Positions 44,846 to 53,560 of a stretch of DNA of 64,000 nt are shown piece after piece. Made by a program: the position numbers and the translations under genes. Every line of letters begins with the position of its first letter. The stretch's first letter is position 1. The notes below the pieces were generated by a model. That model was not told where the DNA came from, did no database searches, and saw only the letters and a program-made list of their open reading frames with translations. This stretch comes from Methylomarinum sp964397365 (GTDB lineage Bacteria > Pseudomonadota > Gammaproteobacteria > Methylococcales > Methylomonadaceae): positions 14,998 through 78,997 of the forward strand of contig CAYNIU010000002.1 in the NCBI GenBank assembly GCA_964397365.1. The letters run 5' to 3'.

Positions 44846-45733
44846 TTATCTGGAAACTCTTACCTGATTCCGGCCGTTCATTTTTACTTGATACATGGCG
44901 TTATCAGCTCTATTAATAAAAGAATCTATCGAGTCGTTACCTTTCAATGAACTTACCCCCAGGCTGGCCGTTAAATTTAATGTTTTCATATCATAGGCCA
45001 GGGTATGATTTTCAATGGATGCCCGAATTCTTTCCGCAATAACAGCCGCTTCATCCAGATTGGTTTCACTTAATAAAACAACAAACTCCTCACCACCATA
45101 GCGAAAAACAATATCACAATTGCGGACTGATTCTTTTATCCAGGTAGCTATAAAAGTAAGAGCAATATCACCACATTCATGACCATAGTTATCGTTGATT
45201 GATTTAAAATGATCAATATCAATAAAGATCAAAGATAAATGATTGTTGTTACGGTTAGCCAGTCTGTATTCCCGGGCGATTGTATCATTAAAGGCAGTCC
45301 GATTTTTGCTGTTGGTCAGCGGATCTGTATGTGCCATTTTGATAGCTTGTTTATATAGCGTTGCATTCTTTAACGGGTAAATCAGACAACACAACAATGT
45401 TTCCAATAAATGTAAATCTTCATCAGAAAAACGTTGTTGACGTAACAGTGTTAATTCACCTAATGATTGATCCTCAATGGTCAGGGAATAACTACAGGAG
45501 TAGCGGGTTTCTATTCCTCTTTTATAGACCAGATCAAATTCTTCATTTTTGTAAACGATGCCAGTATGAGGGATCATGTCTTGAATTTTATCGCAGAAAA
45601 TTGAAATTAATTCTTTAAATTCAAGTGTGGTTTGTAGTGCGCTGCTAATATCGTAATGTTGTAAATTGGCAGCTTTAGATGCTTCAAAGGTTTTATTGTT
45701 AACGATGGCTAAATTAGCTACTTTCTTTTTCAT
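44846..45733 (-). CDS. Diguanylate cyclase with N-terminal GAF-like domain
   Basis: 295 residues. The C-terminal half is a GGDEF domain: DPLTNSKNRTAFND, FIDIDHFKSINDNYGHECGD and active-site RYGGEEFVVLL, so it should make cyclic di-GMP. The first 130 residues resemble a GAF sensory fold with no membrane segment, which suggests a cytosolic signal. No inhibitory-site RxxD is present five residues before GGEEF. AGGGAG precedes the start. The gene faces gdhB and is divergent from the MFS gene. It is one of three c-di-GMP enzymes in the window. Confidence 0.92.
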   Translation of the reverse strand: MKKKVANLAIVNNKTFEASKAANLQHYDISSALQTTLEFKELISIFCDKIQDMIPHTGIVYKNEEFDLVYKRGIETRYSCSYSLTIEDQSLGELTLLRQQRFSDEDLHLLETLLCCLIYPLKNATLYKQAIKMAHTDPLTNSKNRTAFNDTIAREYRLANRNNNHLSLIFIDIDHFKSINDNYGHECGDIALTFIATWIKESVRNCDIVFRYGGEEFVVLLSETNLDEAAVIAERIRASIENHTLAYDMKTLNLTASLGVSSLKGNDSIDSFINRADNAMYQVKMNGRNQVRVSR

Positions 45734-45856
45734 GACATCTCCCTCGTGTCTTGAATTAGGGTTTGCTATTAGTTATGCTTTTTTTGTGCCATATGGATAT
45801 AAGTTTTAATAAATCAAATAGTTATGTTTTAATATTGATGGCTTGGCGAAGGCTGT

Positions 45857-45882
45857 CAAAAAAACGGCAATTTATTGCCGTT
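45857..45882 (-). terminator. Minus-strand terminator-like hairpin
   Basis: AACGGCAA and TTGCCGTT pair around TTTA. On the minus strand the stem is followed by seven T (the plus-strand A run at 45858-45864). It would stop transcription entering the diguanylate cyclase gene from the right, where only antisense transcripts could originate. Confidence 0.55.
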
Positions 45883-45993
45883 GGTTGTTGAAAAAGCTCA
45901 ATCACCACGAAGCAATTTACCTAAAACAACAGCATATCGTGTCAGGGTTGTTATAATGACGAGTTTTAAAAGCCAAACGCATAGAGGTCAAAT

Positions 45994-47433
45994 TTGAGTC
46001 AGTTGCAGGATATTACCAGCCCAATGACATCAATGGAAAAGAGGGCAACCTTATCGCTTGCCAGCATTTATGCTTTACGAATGCTGGGACTTTTTATGAT
46101 TCTTCCCGTTCTGTCTCTGTTTACCGAACAGATGGAGCATGCCACTCCTGTTCTGGTAGGACTGGCAATCAGTATTTATGGTTTAACCCAGGCTTTGTTA
46201 CAGATCCCGTTCGGTTTATTGTCAGACCGTTTTGGACGTAAAAAGATTATTGTTACCGGCTTGATACTGTTTTCGGCGGGTAGCATAATTGCGGCTATTT
46301 CCACTACCATCTATGGGGTATTACTCGGGCGCGCATTACAGGGTAGTGGCGCTATTGCCGCTGCTGTTATGGCGCTGCTTGCTGATCTGACTCAGGAAGT
46401 ACACCGAACCAAAGCGATGGCAACTATTGGCGCCAGCATAGGCCTTTCTTTTGGTGTAGCTATTACTCTTGGGCCGGTGATTGCATCCTATGCTGGTATC
46501 AGTGGAATATTCTGGCTGACGGCTGTTTTAGCCCTGTTGGCGATTTTTGTCATATTGTTTATCGTTCCCAATCCAAAAAAAATCATCACCCATCGTGATA
46601 CTGAAATGATACCGGCTCAGTTTAGTCAGGTCATTACTGAACCGGATTTATTGCGACTGGATTACGGAATTTTTATACTGCATTTGATTTTAACAGCCAG
46701 TTTTGTTGTAGTCCCTTTATTGATGCGTGATGCAGGGTTATTAGCCGAGCATCACTGGAGAGTTTATTTGCCGATTCTGGTGACTTCAATGGCCGTCATT
46801 ATACCCTTTGTCATACTGGCAGAAAAAAAACGGCAAATGAAAAAGGTCTTTATTGGGGCCATTGTTATTCTGGTGATGGCCAATTTGGTTTTATCCAAAT
46901 ACTGCGAGAATTTAACAGGCCTGATTAGTGGCTTATGGCTGTTTTTCTGCGGCTTTAATTTACTGGAAGCCACCCTGCCTTCATTGATTTCCAAAACCGC
47001 GCCAGGAGATTTAAAAGGAACAGCGATGGGGGCTTATTCCAGTTCACAATTTATGGGGGCTTTTTTAGGCGGCGTTAGTGGGGGTTGGTTATATGGTGAA
47101 TATGGGGCTGTGGCTGTGTTTTGGTTTTCTGCGGCCATGGCCGCCAGTTGGGTGCTGGTCGCTTTGTTTATGCGGCCACCGCGTTATCTTGCCAACTTGT
47201 TGTTATCGCTGGATAATGTTCTACCGAAACAGGCCGTTGAATTTTCAGCGTTGCTATTGAACATTCCTGGTGTGGAAGAAGTGCGATTGCACTTTGAAGA
47301 AAATACGGCCTATTTAAAAGTTGATAATACCATTGTTAACAAGGATGAAATCCAGAAATTATTGCTACAATGGGCCGAAAAAAATATCAATCAGGTATCG
47401 CCAACCGAGATACCTTTATCCAATACGGAGTGA
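45994..47433 (+). CDS. yajR: MFS transporter, YajR type
   Basis: 479 residues with a TTG start behind AGAGGT. Twelve hydrophobic helices are evident; motif A is GLLSDRFGRKKI between helices 2 and 3. After the last helix (about 400) comes a 75-residue soluble domain, NIPGVEEVRLHFEENTAYLKVD, matching the ferredoxin-like YAM domain that marks YajR. The substrate of YajR is not established; a proton-driven drug or metabolite exporter is assumed. ssb starts three bases after the stop, so they are co-transcribed. Confidence 0.9.
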   Translation: MSQLQDITSPMTSMEKRATLSLASIYALRMLGLFMILPVLSLFTEQMEHATPVLVGLAISIYGLTQALLQIPFGLLSDRFGRKKIIVTGLILFSAGSIIAAISTTIYGVLLGRALQGSGAIAAAVMALLADLTQEVHRTKAMATIGASIGLSFGVAITLGPVIASYAGISGIFWLTAVLALLAIFVILFIVPNPKKIITHRDTEMIPAQFSQVITEPDLLRLDYGIFILHLILTASFVVVPLLMRDAGLLAEHHWRVYLPILVTSMAVIIPFVILAEKKRQMKKVFIGAIVILVMANLVLSKYCENLTGLISGLWLFFCGFNLLEATLPSLISKTAPGDLKGTAMGAYSSSQFMGAFLGGVSGGWLYGEYGAVAVFWFSAAMAASWVLVALFMRPPRYLANLLLSLDNVLPKQAVEFSALLLNIPGVEEVRLHFEENTAYLKVDNTIVNKDEIQKLLLQWAEKNINQVSPTEIPLSNTE

Positions 47434-47436
47434 AAA

Positions 47437-47934
47437 ATGCTTAACAAGGTTATGTTAATTGGACGACTAGGAGGAGATCCTGAAGTCAGATATATGCCCA
47501 GTGGTGGAGCAGTTACAAATATTACCCTGGCAACAAATAGACGCTGGAAAGATAGGCAGACGGGAGAACAAAAAGAACATACCGAATGGCATCGAGTGGT
47601 TTTTTTTAATAAGCTGGCGGAAATTTCTGGAGAATATTTAAGAAAAGGCAGTCAGGTTTATGTCGAAGGGCGGATACAGACACGCAAATGGCAAGATCAG
47701 TCAGGTCAGGATCGTTATTCGACAGAAATAATTGCTGAAGAAATGAGGATGCTGGATAGTCGAAGTGGTGGTACGGCAAACTTTTCTAATAATGCCCAAC
47801 AGGGAGGAGGTTATTCTCAACCTCAGACACCACCGTCTTCTTCACAGCCAGCCGCCGCAGCGCAACCATCACCGTCAGCCAATACACCACCGCCGGCAGC
47901 TTATGAAGATTTTGATGATGATATTCCGTTTTGA
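47437..47934 (+). CDS. ssb: Single-stranded DNA-binding protein
   Basis: 165 residues. The OB fold spans 1-110 (NKVMLIGRLGGDPEVRYMP, WHRVVFFNKLAEI, YVEGRIQTRKW). A Gln/Ser/Pro-rich linker leads to the acidic tail DFDDDIPF, which recruits replication and repair proteins. It functions as a tetramer at replication forks. A terminator is present 58 bases downstream. Confidence 0.97.
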   Translation: MLNKVMLIGRLGGDPEVRYMPSGGAVTNITLATNRRWKDRQTGEQKEHTEWHRVVFFNKLAEISGEYLRKGSQVYVEGRIQTRKWQDQSGQDRYSTEIIAEEMRMLDSRSGGTANFSNNAQQGGGYSQPQTPPSSSQPAAAAQPSPSANTPPPAAYEDFDDDIPF

Positions 47935-47991
47935 CCCAATAAATATTGGTTTATAAAAGCTTTATTAATCAATAAGGTGTTTATATTTTTG

Positions 47992-48030
47992 AGCTCTCTT
48001 TTATTTGTAAAAAATATTAGAGGGCTTTTT
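47992..48030 (+). terminator. Terminator after ssb
   Basis: AGCTCTCT pairs with AGAGGGCT (one T-G wobble) around a long AT-rich loop, followed by a short T run. Confidence 0.65.
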
Positions 48031-48033
48031 ATT

Positions 48034-48070
48034 GTTAGGGAAGCGCTGAACAAATCAGCGCTTCCCTAAC
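48034..48070. repeat. Family A minimal palindrome, copy 3
   Basis: GTTAGGGAAGCGCTGA, ACAAA, TCAGCGCTTCCCTAAC: a perfect 16-bp stem with a five-base loop. Its left half equals the left end of repeat A1, and GGAAGCGC...GCGCTTCC has the same design as GGAATCGC...GCGATTCC at the right end of the larger copies. It may be the basic REP-like unit from which the longer elements are built. It abuts the IS3 relic. Confidence 0.8.
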
Positions 48071-48162
48071 AGATTCTGTGCAATCGGCTGATCAGATTCA
48101 ATCGCTAAATTGACAAACGGTTCCATGAACTCTGCTGGATAAATTTTTTGTTTCTGTTTGGT
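48071..48162 (-). pseudogene. IS3-family transposase OrfA, N-terminal relic
   Basis: The minus strand from 48162 reads TKQKQKIYPAEFMEPF, then VNLAIESDQPIAQN, which matches the start of IS3 OrfA proteins (helix-turn-helix of the type K-Y-P-A-E-F ... AIESDQPIAQ). It breaks off at the palindrome at 48070 where the recognition helix should continue. The preceding codons are ATG TAA, so translation is also blocked. The flanking 48163-48253 contains an AGCCAC/GTGGCT dyad that may be part of the IS end. OrfB is absent. Confidence 0.55.
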
Positions 48163-48253
48163 TTACATTAGGTTGTGTGTCTGGGTTAGTGTAGCCACTT
48201 CACTTTTACGCCTAGTGGCTGACTATCATACAGTATCAGTTTGGAAAATTAAT

Positions 48254-48463
48254 TTAGGAAAGTTTGTCAATGGTCGCTGTATTTGGTAATACAGACATTC
48301 TTTTTATTNNNNNNNNNNNNNNNNNNNNNNNNNNNNNNNNNNNNNNNNNNNNNNNNNNNNNNNNNNNNNNNNNNNNNNNNNNNNNNNNNNNNNNNNNNNN
48401 NNNNNNNNTTAGGAAAGTTTGTCAATGGTCGCTGTATTTGGTAATACAGACATTCTTTTTATT
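48254..48463. other. Scaffold gap (100 N) with duplicated 55-base flanks
   Basis: 48309-48408 is exactly 100 N. The 55 bases before it (48254-48308) and after it (48409-48463) are identical. Such k-mer-sized overlap is what is left when two assembly-graph contigs are scaffolded without merging. The real sequence probably has one copy and no gap. Reading frames crossing the N stretch have no meaning. Confidence 0.85.
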
Positions 48464-49246
48464 GCAAATAATTGTTTTTTTAATAATCGTTGGTTTTTTT
48501 ACGAGTCGATTCGAAGTTACAGTACTTACAGGCGCTAGTTGTTTGTTGGGAATCAAGGTCAGTATATTGCTATTTTGGGACATGTAAAAATAGCGTAATG
48601 TATTCATACCGATCAGAACCTCATTAAGGTGGGTGTTTATAGCGGCATCCAGATTATGAATGACAATATTACCTATTTTTAACACTTCAATAGTCGTTTC
48701 GCGTTCTGACACCATTCCGCCTGCTGTATTAGCTTGTATATAACGTCCATAAGGAAGCCGGGCTGATGCGGCAAATATTTCTGGAATGACTGTTTTGGTG
48801 GCGCCTGTATCAATTAAGAAGGGCATGGGTACATTATTTATCATGGCTATTCCTCTATAATGACCTTGCTTATCCGCCCTGATTCTCACTTCTTCTTTGG
48901 GCATAATGACAGGAGCAGGCGGGTTTTGGATTGCTTCTGGTGGTATGGCTGGTGTAATCGGTAACGGATTTTGTGGATGTCGATGTGGAGGAACTGGAGC
49001 AGAGACCACTTCAGGCGACAGAACAATGGATGGCCAATGGTTTTTATACTCGATAAATGCATTTACGCCAGCCCACAGTATCACTATCAATAATATTGAA
49101 TATAAAAGATAGCCGAGTCGGTTAAAGTATTGCGTCCGGTGATATTGACCGGGAAGCTGATTAACTGAGTCAGAATCGGCATAATTATGGTCTTTTAATG
49201 ATTTTTTGTACTTTTCCCGGTAATAATCTTTAGCCTCTGATCCCAT
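48422..49246 (-). CDS. Membrane-anchored retropepsin-like aspartic protease
   Basis: 274 residues. One membrane helix (about 43-63) follows a charged cytoplasmic N-terminus, then a Pro-rich linker (75-117). The protease domain carries FLIDTGATKTVIP with the active-site DTG at 146-148, and a downstream LIGMNTLRYF block, as in the TIGR02281-type bacterial retropepsins. It probably works as a dimer in the periplasm; substrates are unknown. Its last 14 codons are within the duplicated 55-base flank but are unaffected if the gap is collapsed. Confidence 0.87.
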   Translation of the reverse strand: MGSEAKDYYREKYKKSLKDHNYADSDSVNQLPGQYHRTQYFNRLGYLLYSILLIVILWAGVNAFIEYKNHWPSIVLSPEVVSAPVPPHRHPQNPLPITPAIPPEAIQNPPAPVIMPKEEVRIRADKQGHYRGIAMINNVPMPFLIDTGATKTVIPEIFAASARLPYGRYIQANTAGGMVSERETTIEVLKIGNIVIHNLDAAINTHLNEVLIGMNTLRYFYMSQNSNILTLIPNKQLAPVSTVTSNRLVKKPTIIKKTIICNKKNVCITKYSDH

Positions 49247-49399
49247 ATGATGTTCCTGCGCTTATATAAATTCCATGAGAATTTTTCATGACTCAACAGT
49301 CACTGTTTTATCGCATTATCAGGATGATTAAGGGTAATTCATACGCTATTCAGCATGATTGCGCTAATCTGTTAAACAACATACAGGAGGATTGTCATT

Positions 49400-49831
49400 A
49401 TGAATATTGCGACAAAAATAACAATTCCGGTTTTATTGCTGTTTCTGAGTGGTTGTGCTCATAATGCCAGATATTATTCCGATGATGGTATCCACGGCTC
49501 TGGTGTTAACAGTAGTTTATCGTATCTTGCCTATCCACTTTATAACGATCATAGTGAGTATGGGCAAAATTATCAAGATAGATATTATGGACATAATCAA
49601 TATTACACCGGCGTTTCCAGTTTTTTTGGAAACGCTATATACCCTCGACACAGCTATAACAGGAGAGCCGGGCACTATACGGGAGGTCATCTGACAGAAA
49701 GATATTTTCCAGAGGTGAGACGGCATAACAGGCATATCAATAGCTTTGTTTCAGATATACCAGAAACGGGATATAGGCACAGGAGAAGAAGCCGGGGGTA
49801 TAGGCGACATGATGATGACGATCATCATTAG
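49400..49831 (+). CDS. Small tyrosine/histidine/arginine-rich lipoprotein
   Basis: 143 residues with a perfect AGGAGG. The signal ends in the lipobox LSGC, so Cys19 should be lipidated and the protein held in the inner or outer membrane. The mature part has many Tyr, His, Arg and Gly residues, with a final RHDDDDHH that could bind metal. I recognise no family. It stands alone between divergent and convergent neighbours. Confidence 0.75.
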   Translation: MNIATKITIPVLLLFLSGCAHNARYYSDDGIHGSGVNSSLSYLAYPLYNDHSEYGQNYQDRYYGHNQYYTGVSSFFGNAIYPRHSYNRRAGHYTGGHLTERYFPEVRRHNRHINSFVSDIPETGYRHRRRSRGYRRHDDDDHH

Positions 49832-49871
49832 TCCTGTAAATCCAGCAGCTTCTATCTCTGTCAGGGGGCAT

Positions 49872-52034
49872 TTATAAGGAGCCCTGTAAGCGGGTTATCC
49901 AGGGTTCTTTGGCTTTAGGGTCAACATGAAAGGCCAGCGAATCAGGTTTATGGAGCAGGCCTTCTTCTCCCGAGGCATTTGGATTTAATTGTCTTTTTTC
50001 TACAAAGTCCACCATTCTGCGGGTGTTGTAAATGACCAGAACCCGGTGGCCAATATGACTGCTGTATATTTGATAAGCAACATTATTTTCGGTAAAGCCC
50101 TGATTTCTGTTCATAAGAACATTGATTTTATCGGTATTATTTTTGGCCAGATTTTTTAATACAGAGTCATTGTGGTTCTCAATCAGAGATTTTAAAAATT
50201 CGCTCAGGGTTTTATTGAGTTGATGTTGCTGTAATGCCCGGACTTCACGCTCTGAAAAAGCAAAACTTTCAGCAACCAGGTAGTGCATATCTTTGTCTCC
50301 ATCATTGGCAAATAACGAGATTTTGTCCAGACAGGCATCTTTCAGAGCATTAAGAAATGAACGGGGCGCGCGAATATGTTTATCAATAGTGATAACCCAG
50401 GGCAGGGCGCGACCGGTTTTTTCATAACGGGCTTTAACACTGCCGATGACTCCACAACGGGACAGTTCATCTTCGCGTCCTTCCGGCTTTACCAGAAAAG
50501 CATCCACCGCGGTAATCTGGGTGTGGAAGCCTGCCGCCTTGAACTGATTGATAATGGTCGAATAACGCGGTTCATAAGGTATTCCGGTGCCATCATAAAG
50601 AATATTAATACCGGCTTCTTTGGCGTGATGAGCCACCAGATCCCGTAACCTGTTGGCAAACGGTTCAACATAAACATAATCATCACTATGGTGGTTGGCG
50701 GCAGTCAGGATTCTATATAAGTCACTGACTTTACGAAACTCATCCAGTGAGGCAATGACGAAATTATTACCGCATTGGGCGCTGGCAATTTCTTCTACGG
50801 CTGTTTTTCCGGAGCCGGCTCCACCCATGCACATAAACAACTTCGGATTAACGACCGGGGTTTTTCCTTCAAAAATACTTTGTTTGGCATTAATCAATAT
50901 GCGGTTAATTTTATTGAGTCTGTCGTAAGCGATTTCAACTGTGCGTTCCAGTCGGCTTTCGCCATTGGCTGCGGCCAGCAGTTTCTTTTTTAGCGGGTCA
51001 TTGTTGGCCAGATTGAAAAGCTGCTTTTTATTGCCCTCACATTCCTGAAACAGCTCCAGAAACTCTATGTGGCTAGGGGATCTAAGACCTGTCAGCATAT
51101 TGACATCCAGACAGAATAACGGAGCTACGCCATCATCTCTGATCGTAATGCCGTCGATATCACGTTTTTGTGGATGACGAAATTCTTCGGTGCCGGGTAA
51201 GTAACCAATGATGTTCTCTGAAACGCTGAGCGGGGTTTCGGCAAAATGTCGTCCCTCAATAAACAGTTCTTCCTTGATATTAGAAATAGGAACCAGACCG
51301 CCGTTGACGGTGACAAGGCAATCAATACCTTCTTCAGTTTGATGAGACAAAAATGGAATTCCAGAAAGAAAACGCTTGTTCTCTGGCCATTTGCCGTAAC
51401 TATTCGCTTTATTATTTAGGCTTTTGTTGCGTGTCGGGTCAAGCGCATGTTCAAAAACTTTCATAACTTGCTGGTGGCTACTGTTTAAGTGATGCAAAAT
51501 AGCAGCATCGCCGTTTATCAGACGTCTGAAATCAATTCCCTGTTCATAAACGGCTTTAAAAGCGGGCAGGTGGCCTAAAGCAGTCATGAAAAAATCCAGG
51601 GTTATCCGGTTGCCATAAGAAAACGGTCTGACTGCTCGCATTTTTTGGTAAAAATAGGCCAATCTCCCGGCAATATCATCAGCTTTGATAACAAAGCCAT
51701 TGTTGTCGAAGATTGCCGTATCATGATTACCATCATCATCTAAAACCAGGCTGCCGATAGTTTTACGAAATTTTCTTCTGTTTTTGGCGCTTTCAATGGT
51801 TCCCGGGCGGTGGCTGACTGTTGCCTGTTCTTTCCAGTCATGGAACATTTCCCGGTGGATGCGGGTAAATAACGTTGTCAGATAGGTGACGCGTTTGGTT
51901 TGATCGTGAGAAACAGTACCTTCGGCTTCTTGCAATAGTGTGGATAATAATTTTGTTCCCCGGGAAATGGCCAGCGCAGTACGTAATTTTTTTAGTTGTG
52001 TATGATCAGAAAGTTCGGCAGTGTTATGATTCAT
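49872..52034 (-). CDS. Fic-like domain fused to zeta-toxin kinase
   Basis: 720 residues. The C-terminal part (about 395-560) is a zeta-toxin/UDP-sugar-kinase P-loop domain: CMGGAGSGKT (Walker A, 404-411), ASLDEFRK and ILYDGTGIPYEPR. The N-terminal part fits a Fic fold: FTRIHREMFHDWKEQAT (56-72) matches the IHR-LF-D-Y-WAG helix and AYFYQKMRAVRPFSYGN (126-142) occupies the place of the HPFxEGNGR active loop, but the catalytic His is Arg and the GNGR part is degenerate. A middle region (about 180-395) and the last 160 residues are unassigned. No epsilon-like antitoxin is adjacent. It may be a two-enzyme toxin or effector, or a regulatory kinase; its function is unknown. Confidence 0.75.
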   Translation of the reverse strand: MNHNTAELSDHTQLKKLRTALAISRGTKLLSTLLQEAEGTVSHDQTKRVTYLTTLFTRIHREMFHDWKEQATVSHRPGTIESAKNRRKFRKTIGSLVLDDDGNHDTAIFDNNGFVIKADDIAGRLAYFYQKMRAVRPFSYGNRITLDFFMTALGHLPAFKAVYEQGIDFRRLINGDAAILHHLNSSHQQVMKVFEHALDPTRNKSLNNKANSYGKWPENKRFLSGIPFLSHQTEEGIDCLVTVNGGLVPISNIKEELFIEGRHFAETPLSVSENIIGYLPGTEEFRHPQKRDIDGITIRDDGVAPLFCLDVNMLTGLRSPSHIEFLELFQECEGNKKQLFNLANNDPLKKKLLAAANGESRLERTVEIAYDRLNKINRILINAKQSIFEGKTPVVNPKLFMCMGGAGSGKTAVEEIASAQCGNNFVIASLDEFRKVSDLYRILTAANHHSDDYVYVEPFANRLRDLVAHHAKEAGINILYDGTGIPYEPRYSTIINQFKAAGFHTQITAVDAFLVKPEGREDELSRCGVIGSVKARYEKTGRALPWVITIDKHIRAPRSFLNALKDACLDKISLFANDGDKDMHYLVAESFAFSEREVRALQQHQLNKTLSEFLKSLIENHNDSVLKNLAKNNTDKINVLMNRNQGFTENNVAYQIYSSHIGHRVLVIYNTRRMVDFVEKRQLNPNASGEEGLLHKPDSLAFHVDPKAKEPWITRLQGSL

Positions 52035-52211
52035 GGTTTTATTTTTATTATCTTTATTTCACTTTTTCCTGCGATGATAGCTATCAATACAGTATTTTTG
52101 CTATTGCTGCAATTTTTAACCTGGAAAATAGCGCTCATTATACTTGTCGCTGTTCAATATTTGCCAGACAGCCCATGGTCTGATTTGACAAGCACCGTTG
52201 TTCAGAGTTAA
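52026..52211 (+). CDS. Possible small membrane protein divergent from the Fic/zeta gene
   Basis: 61 codons from the ATG at 52026, overlapping the start of the divergent gene by nine bases. The frame reads MIHGFIFIIFISLFPAMIAI followed by a second hydrophobic helix (FLLLLQFLTWKIALIILVAV) and a polar tail. No ribosome site is visible. Hydrophobicity could be an accident of AT-rich DNA, but two-helix peptides beside toxins are common enough to record it. Confidence 0.25.
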   Translation: MIHGFIFIIFISLFPAMIAINTVFLLLLQFLTWKIALIILVAVQYLPDSPWSDLTSTVVQS

Positions 52212-52288
52212 TGGGGCTATTATTGGAAGACGGCTAATAGCGACTCAAGGTAAAATATAAACAGTATGGATTACAAACAACGAATAGT

Positions 52289-53560
52289 ATGAAACTGGCG
52301 CTTTTGGCGGGAACCCACTCCGGTTGTGGTAAAACAACGGTCATGCTGGCTTTGTTACAGTATTTTTGTCAACAACAACGGTCTGTTTTGGCTTTTAAAA
52401 GTGGCCCGGATTTTCTTGATCCTTTATGGCATCAGGTTGTCACAGGCCGGCCTTCTTATAACTTGGATACGCAAATGATAGGGGCGGAACACTCCCGACA
52501 GATTCTTGCCGAGCAGTGTAGGCAGATGTCATGGGCTTTGATTGAAGGTGTGATGGGATTGTTTGATGGTTGTGCCGGTGTCGGCAAGACTGGTTCAAGC
52601 GCGGACTTGGCAAAAGTTTTGGATACTCCGGTTATCCTGGTGGTTGATGTCAATGGCATGAGTGGTTCGATTGTACCTTTGGTCAGCGGTTTTTACGATT
52701 ATGCCGATCAAATGGGGATTAAAATCGCCGGGCTGATTGCTAATAAGGTGGGCAGTTCGCATCATGCAGAGTTACTGAAAAAATTAATTATAGAATATGG
52801 TTTGCCACCATTACTGGCGTGGATGACAAAAGAGGCACCCGTTTTGGCAGAACGGCACTTGGGACTTAAACGGCCTGATGAAGTGGCTGTACCAGATTTC
52901 CAGTCCTGTTTTCATGTTGATGAGGCAACGCTATTGTCGGCATTTTGTGAGTGCAATGGACGGGCTGCAATAGCCCAAACACAACAATCACCGTTATCGG
53001 ATAAGACCATTGCTGTTGCCAGAGACGCGGCTTGTTGTTTTATTTATCCTGCCAATATTGACTGGTTGTGGGCACAGGGGGCAAACGTCCGTTATTTTTC
53101 GGTATTGGCTGGAGAGTCGGTTCCACGGGCAGCGGATGCTTTGTGGTTACCGGGAGGTTACCCGGAATTATATGCGCAAACGCTGTCTTTATCTCGTAGC
53201 TGGCAGTCGGTTAAGCAATTTATAGAAGATGATAAGCCGGTGTTGGCCGAATGTGGAGGTGCTATGTTGCTGGGGCAGCAAATAATCAATAGTGATGGTA
53301 GCCGTTGGCCAATGGCCGGCATTTTGCCTTTTGATTCTAGAATGCAGAAAAAACTGGTATCACTTGGATACAGACAGGAGATAAACGGCGCAAGAGGACA
53401 TGAATTTCATCATTCGGTCAGGGAAACTGAACAGCTGTTAGAGCCTGCATTTTCGTGTCAACAGGGTGATCAAGGCGTACGCTATAAAAATCTGCGTGCT
53501 TCTTATATACACTGGTATTTTGCCAGCGCCCCGAATATTGTTGCAGGATGGTTATCATGA
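52289..53560 (+). CDS. cobB: Cobyrinic acid a,c-diamide synthase
   Basis: 423 residues. The N-terminal dethiobiotin-synthetase-like ATPase has GTHSGCGKTTVMLALL and EGVMGLFDG. The C-terminal triad glutaminase domain carries LPGGYPELYA and the nucleophile Cys in VLAECGGAMLLGQ. It amidates the a and c side chains of cobyrinate with glutamine and ATP. It overlaps cobO by four bases. No other cobalamin genes and no evident cobalamin riboswitch are in the window, so these may serve salvage or an incomplete local cluster. Confidence 0.94.
   Translation: MKLALLAGTHSGCGKTTVMLALLQYFCQQQRSVLAFKSGPDFLDPLWHQVVTGRPSYNLDTQMIGAEHSRQILAEQCRQMSWALIEGVMGLFDGCAGVGKTGSSADLAKVLDTPVILVVDVNGMSGSIVPLVSGFYDYADQMGIKIAGLIANKVGSSHHAELLKKLIIEYGLPPLLAWMTKEAPVLAERHLGLKRPDEVAVPDFQSCFHVDEATLLSAFCECNGRAAIAQTQQSPLSDKTIAVARDAACCFIYPANIDWLWAQGANVRYFSVLAGESVPRAADALWLPGGYPELYAQTLSLSRSWQSVKQFIEDDKPVLAECGGAMLLGQQIINSDGSRWPMAGILPFDSRMQKKLVSLGYRQEINGARGHEFHHSVRETEQLLEPAFSCQQGDQGVRYKNLRASYIHWYFASAPNIVAGWLS

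Noticed and set aside
48264..48587. 107-codon frame through the N stretch
   Set aside because: It consists of the duplicated flank and unknown bases; the assembly explanation is sufficient.
49449..49735. Frames in both directions over the lipoprotein gene
   Set aside because: The lipoprotein frame has AGGAGG and a lipobox; the others have neither.
52212..52288. Cobalamin riboswitch before cobB
   Set aside because: The gap is too short and lacks the B12-box consensus.
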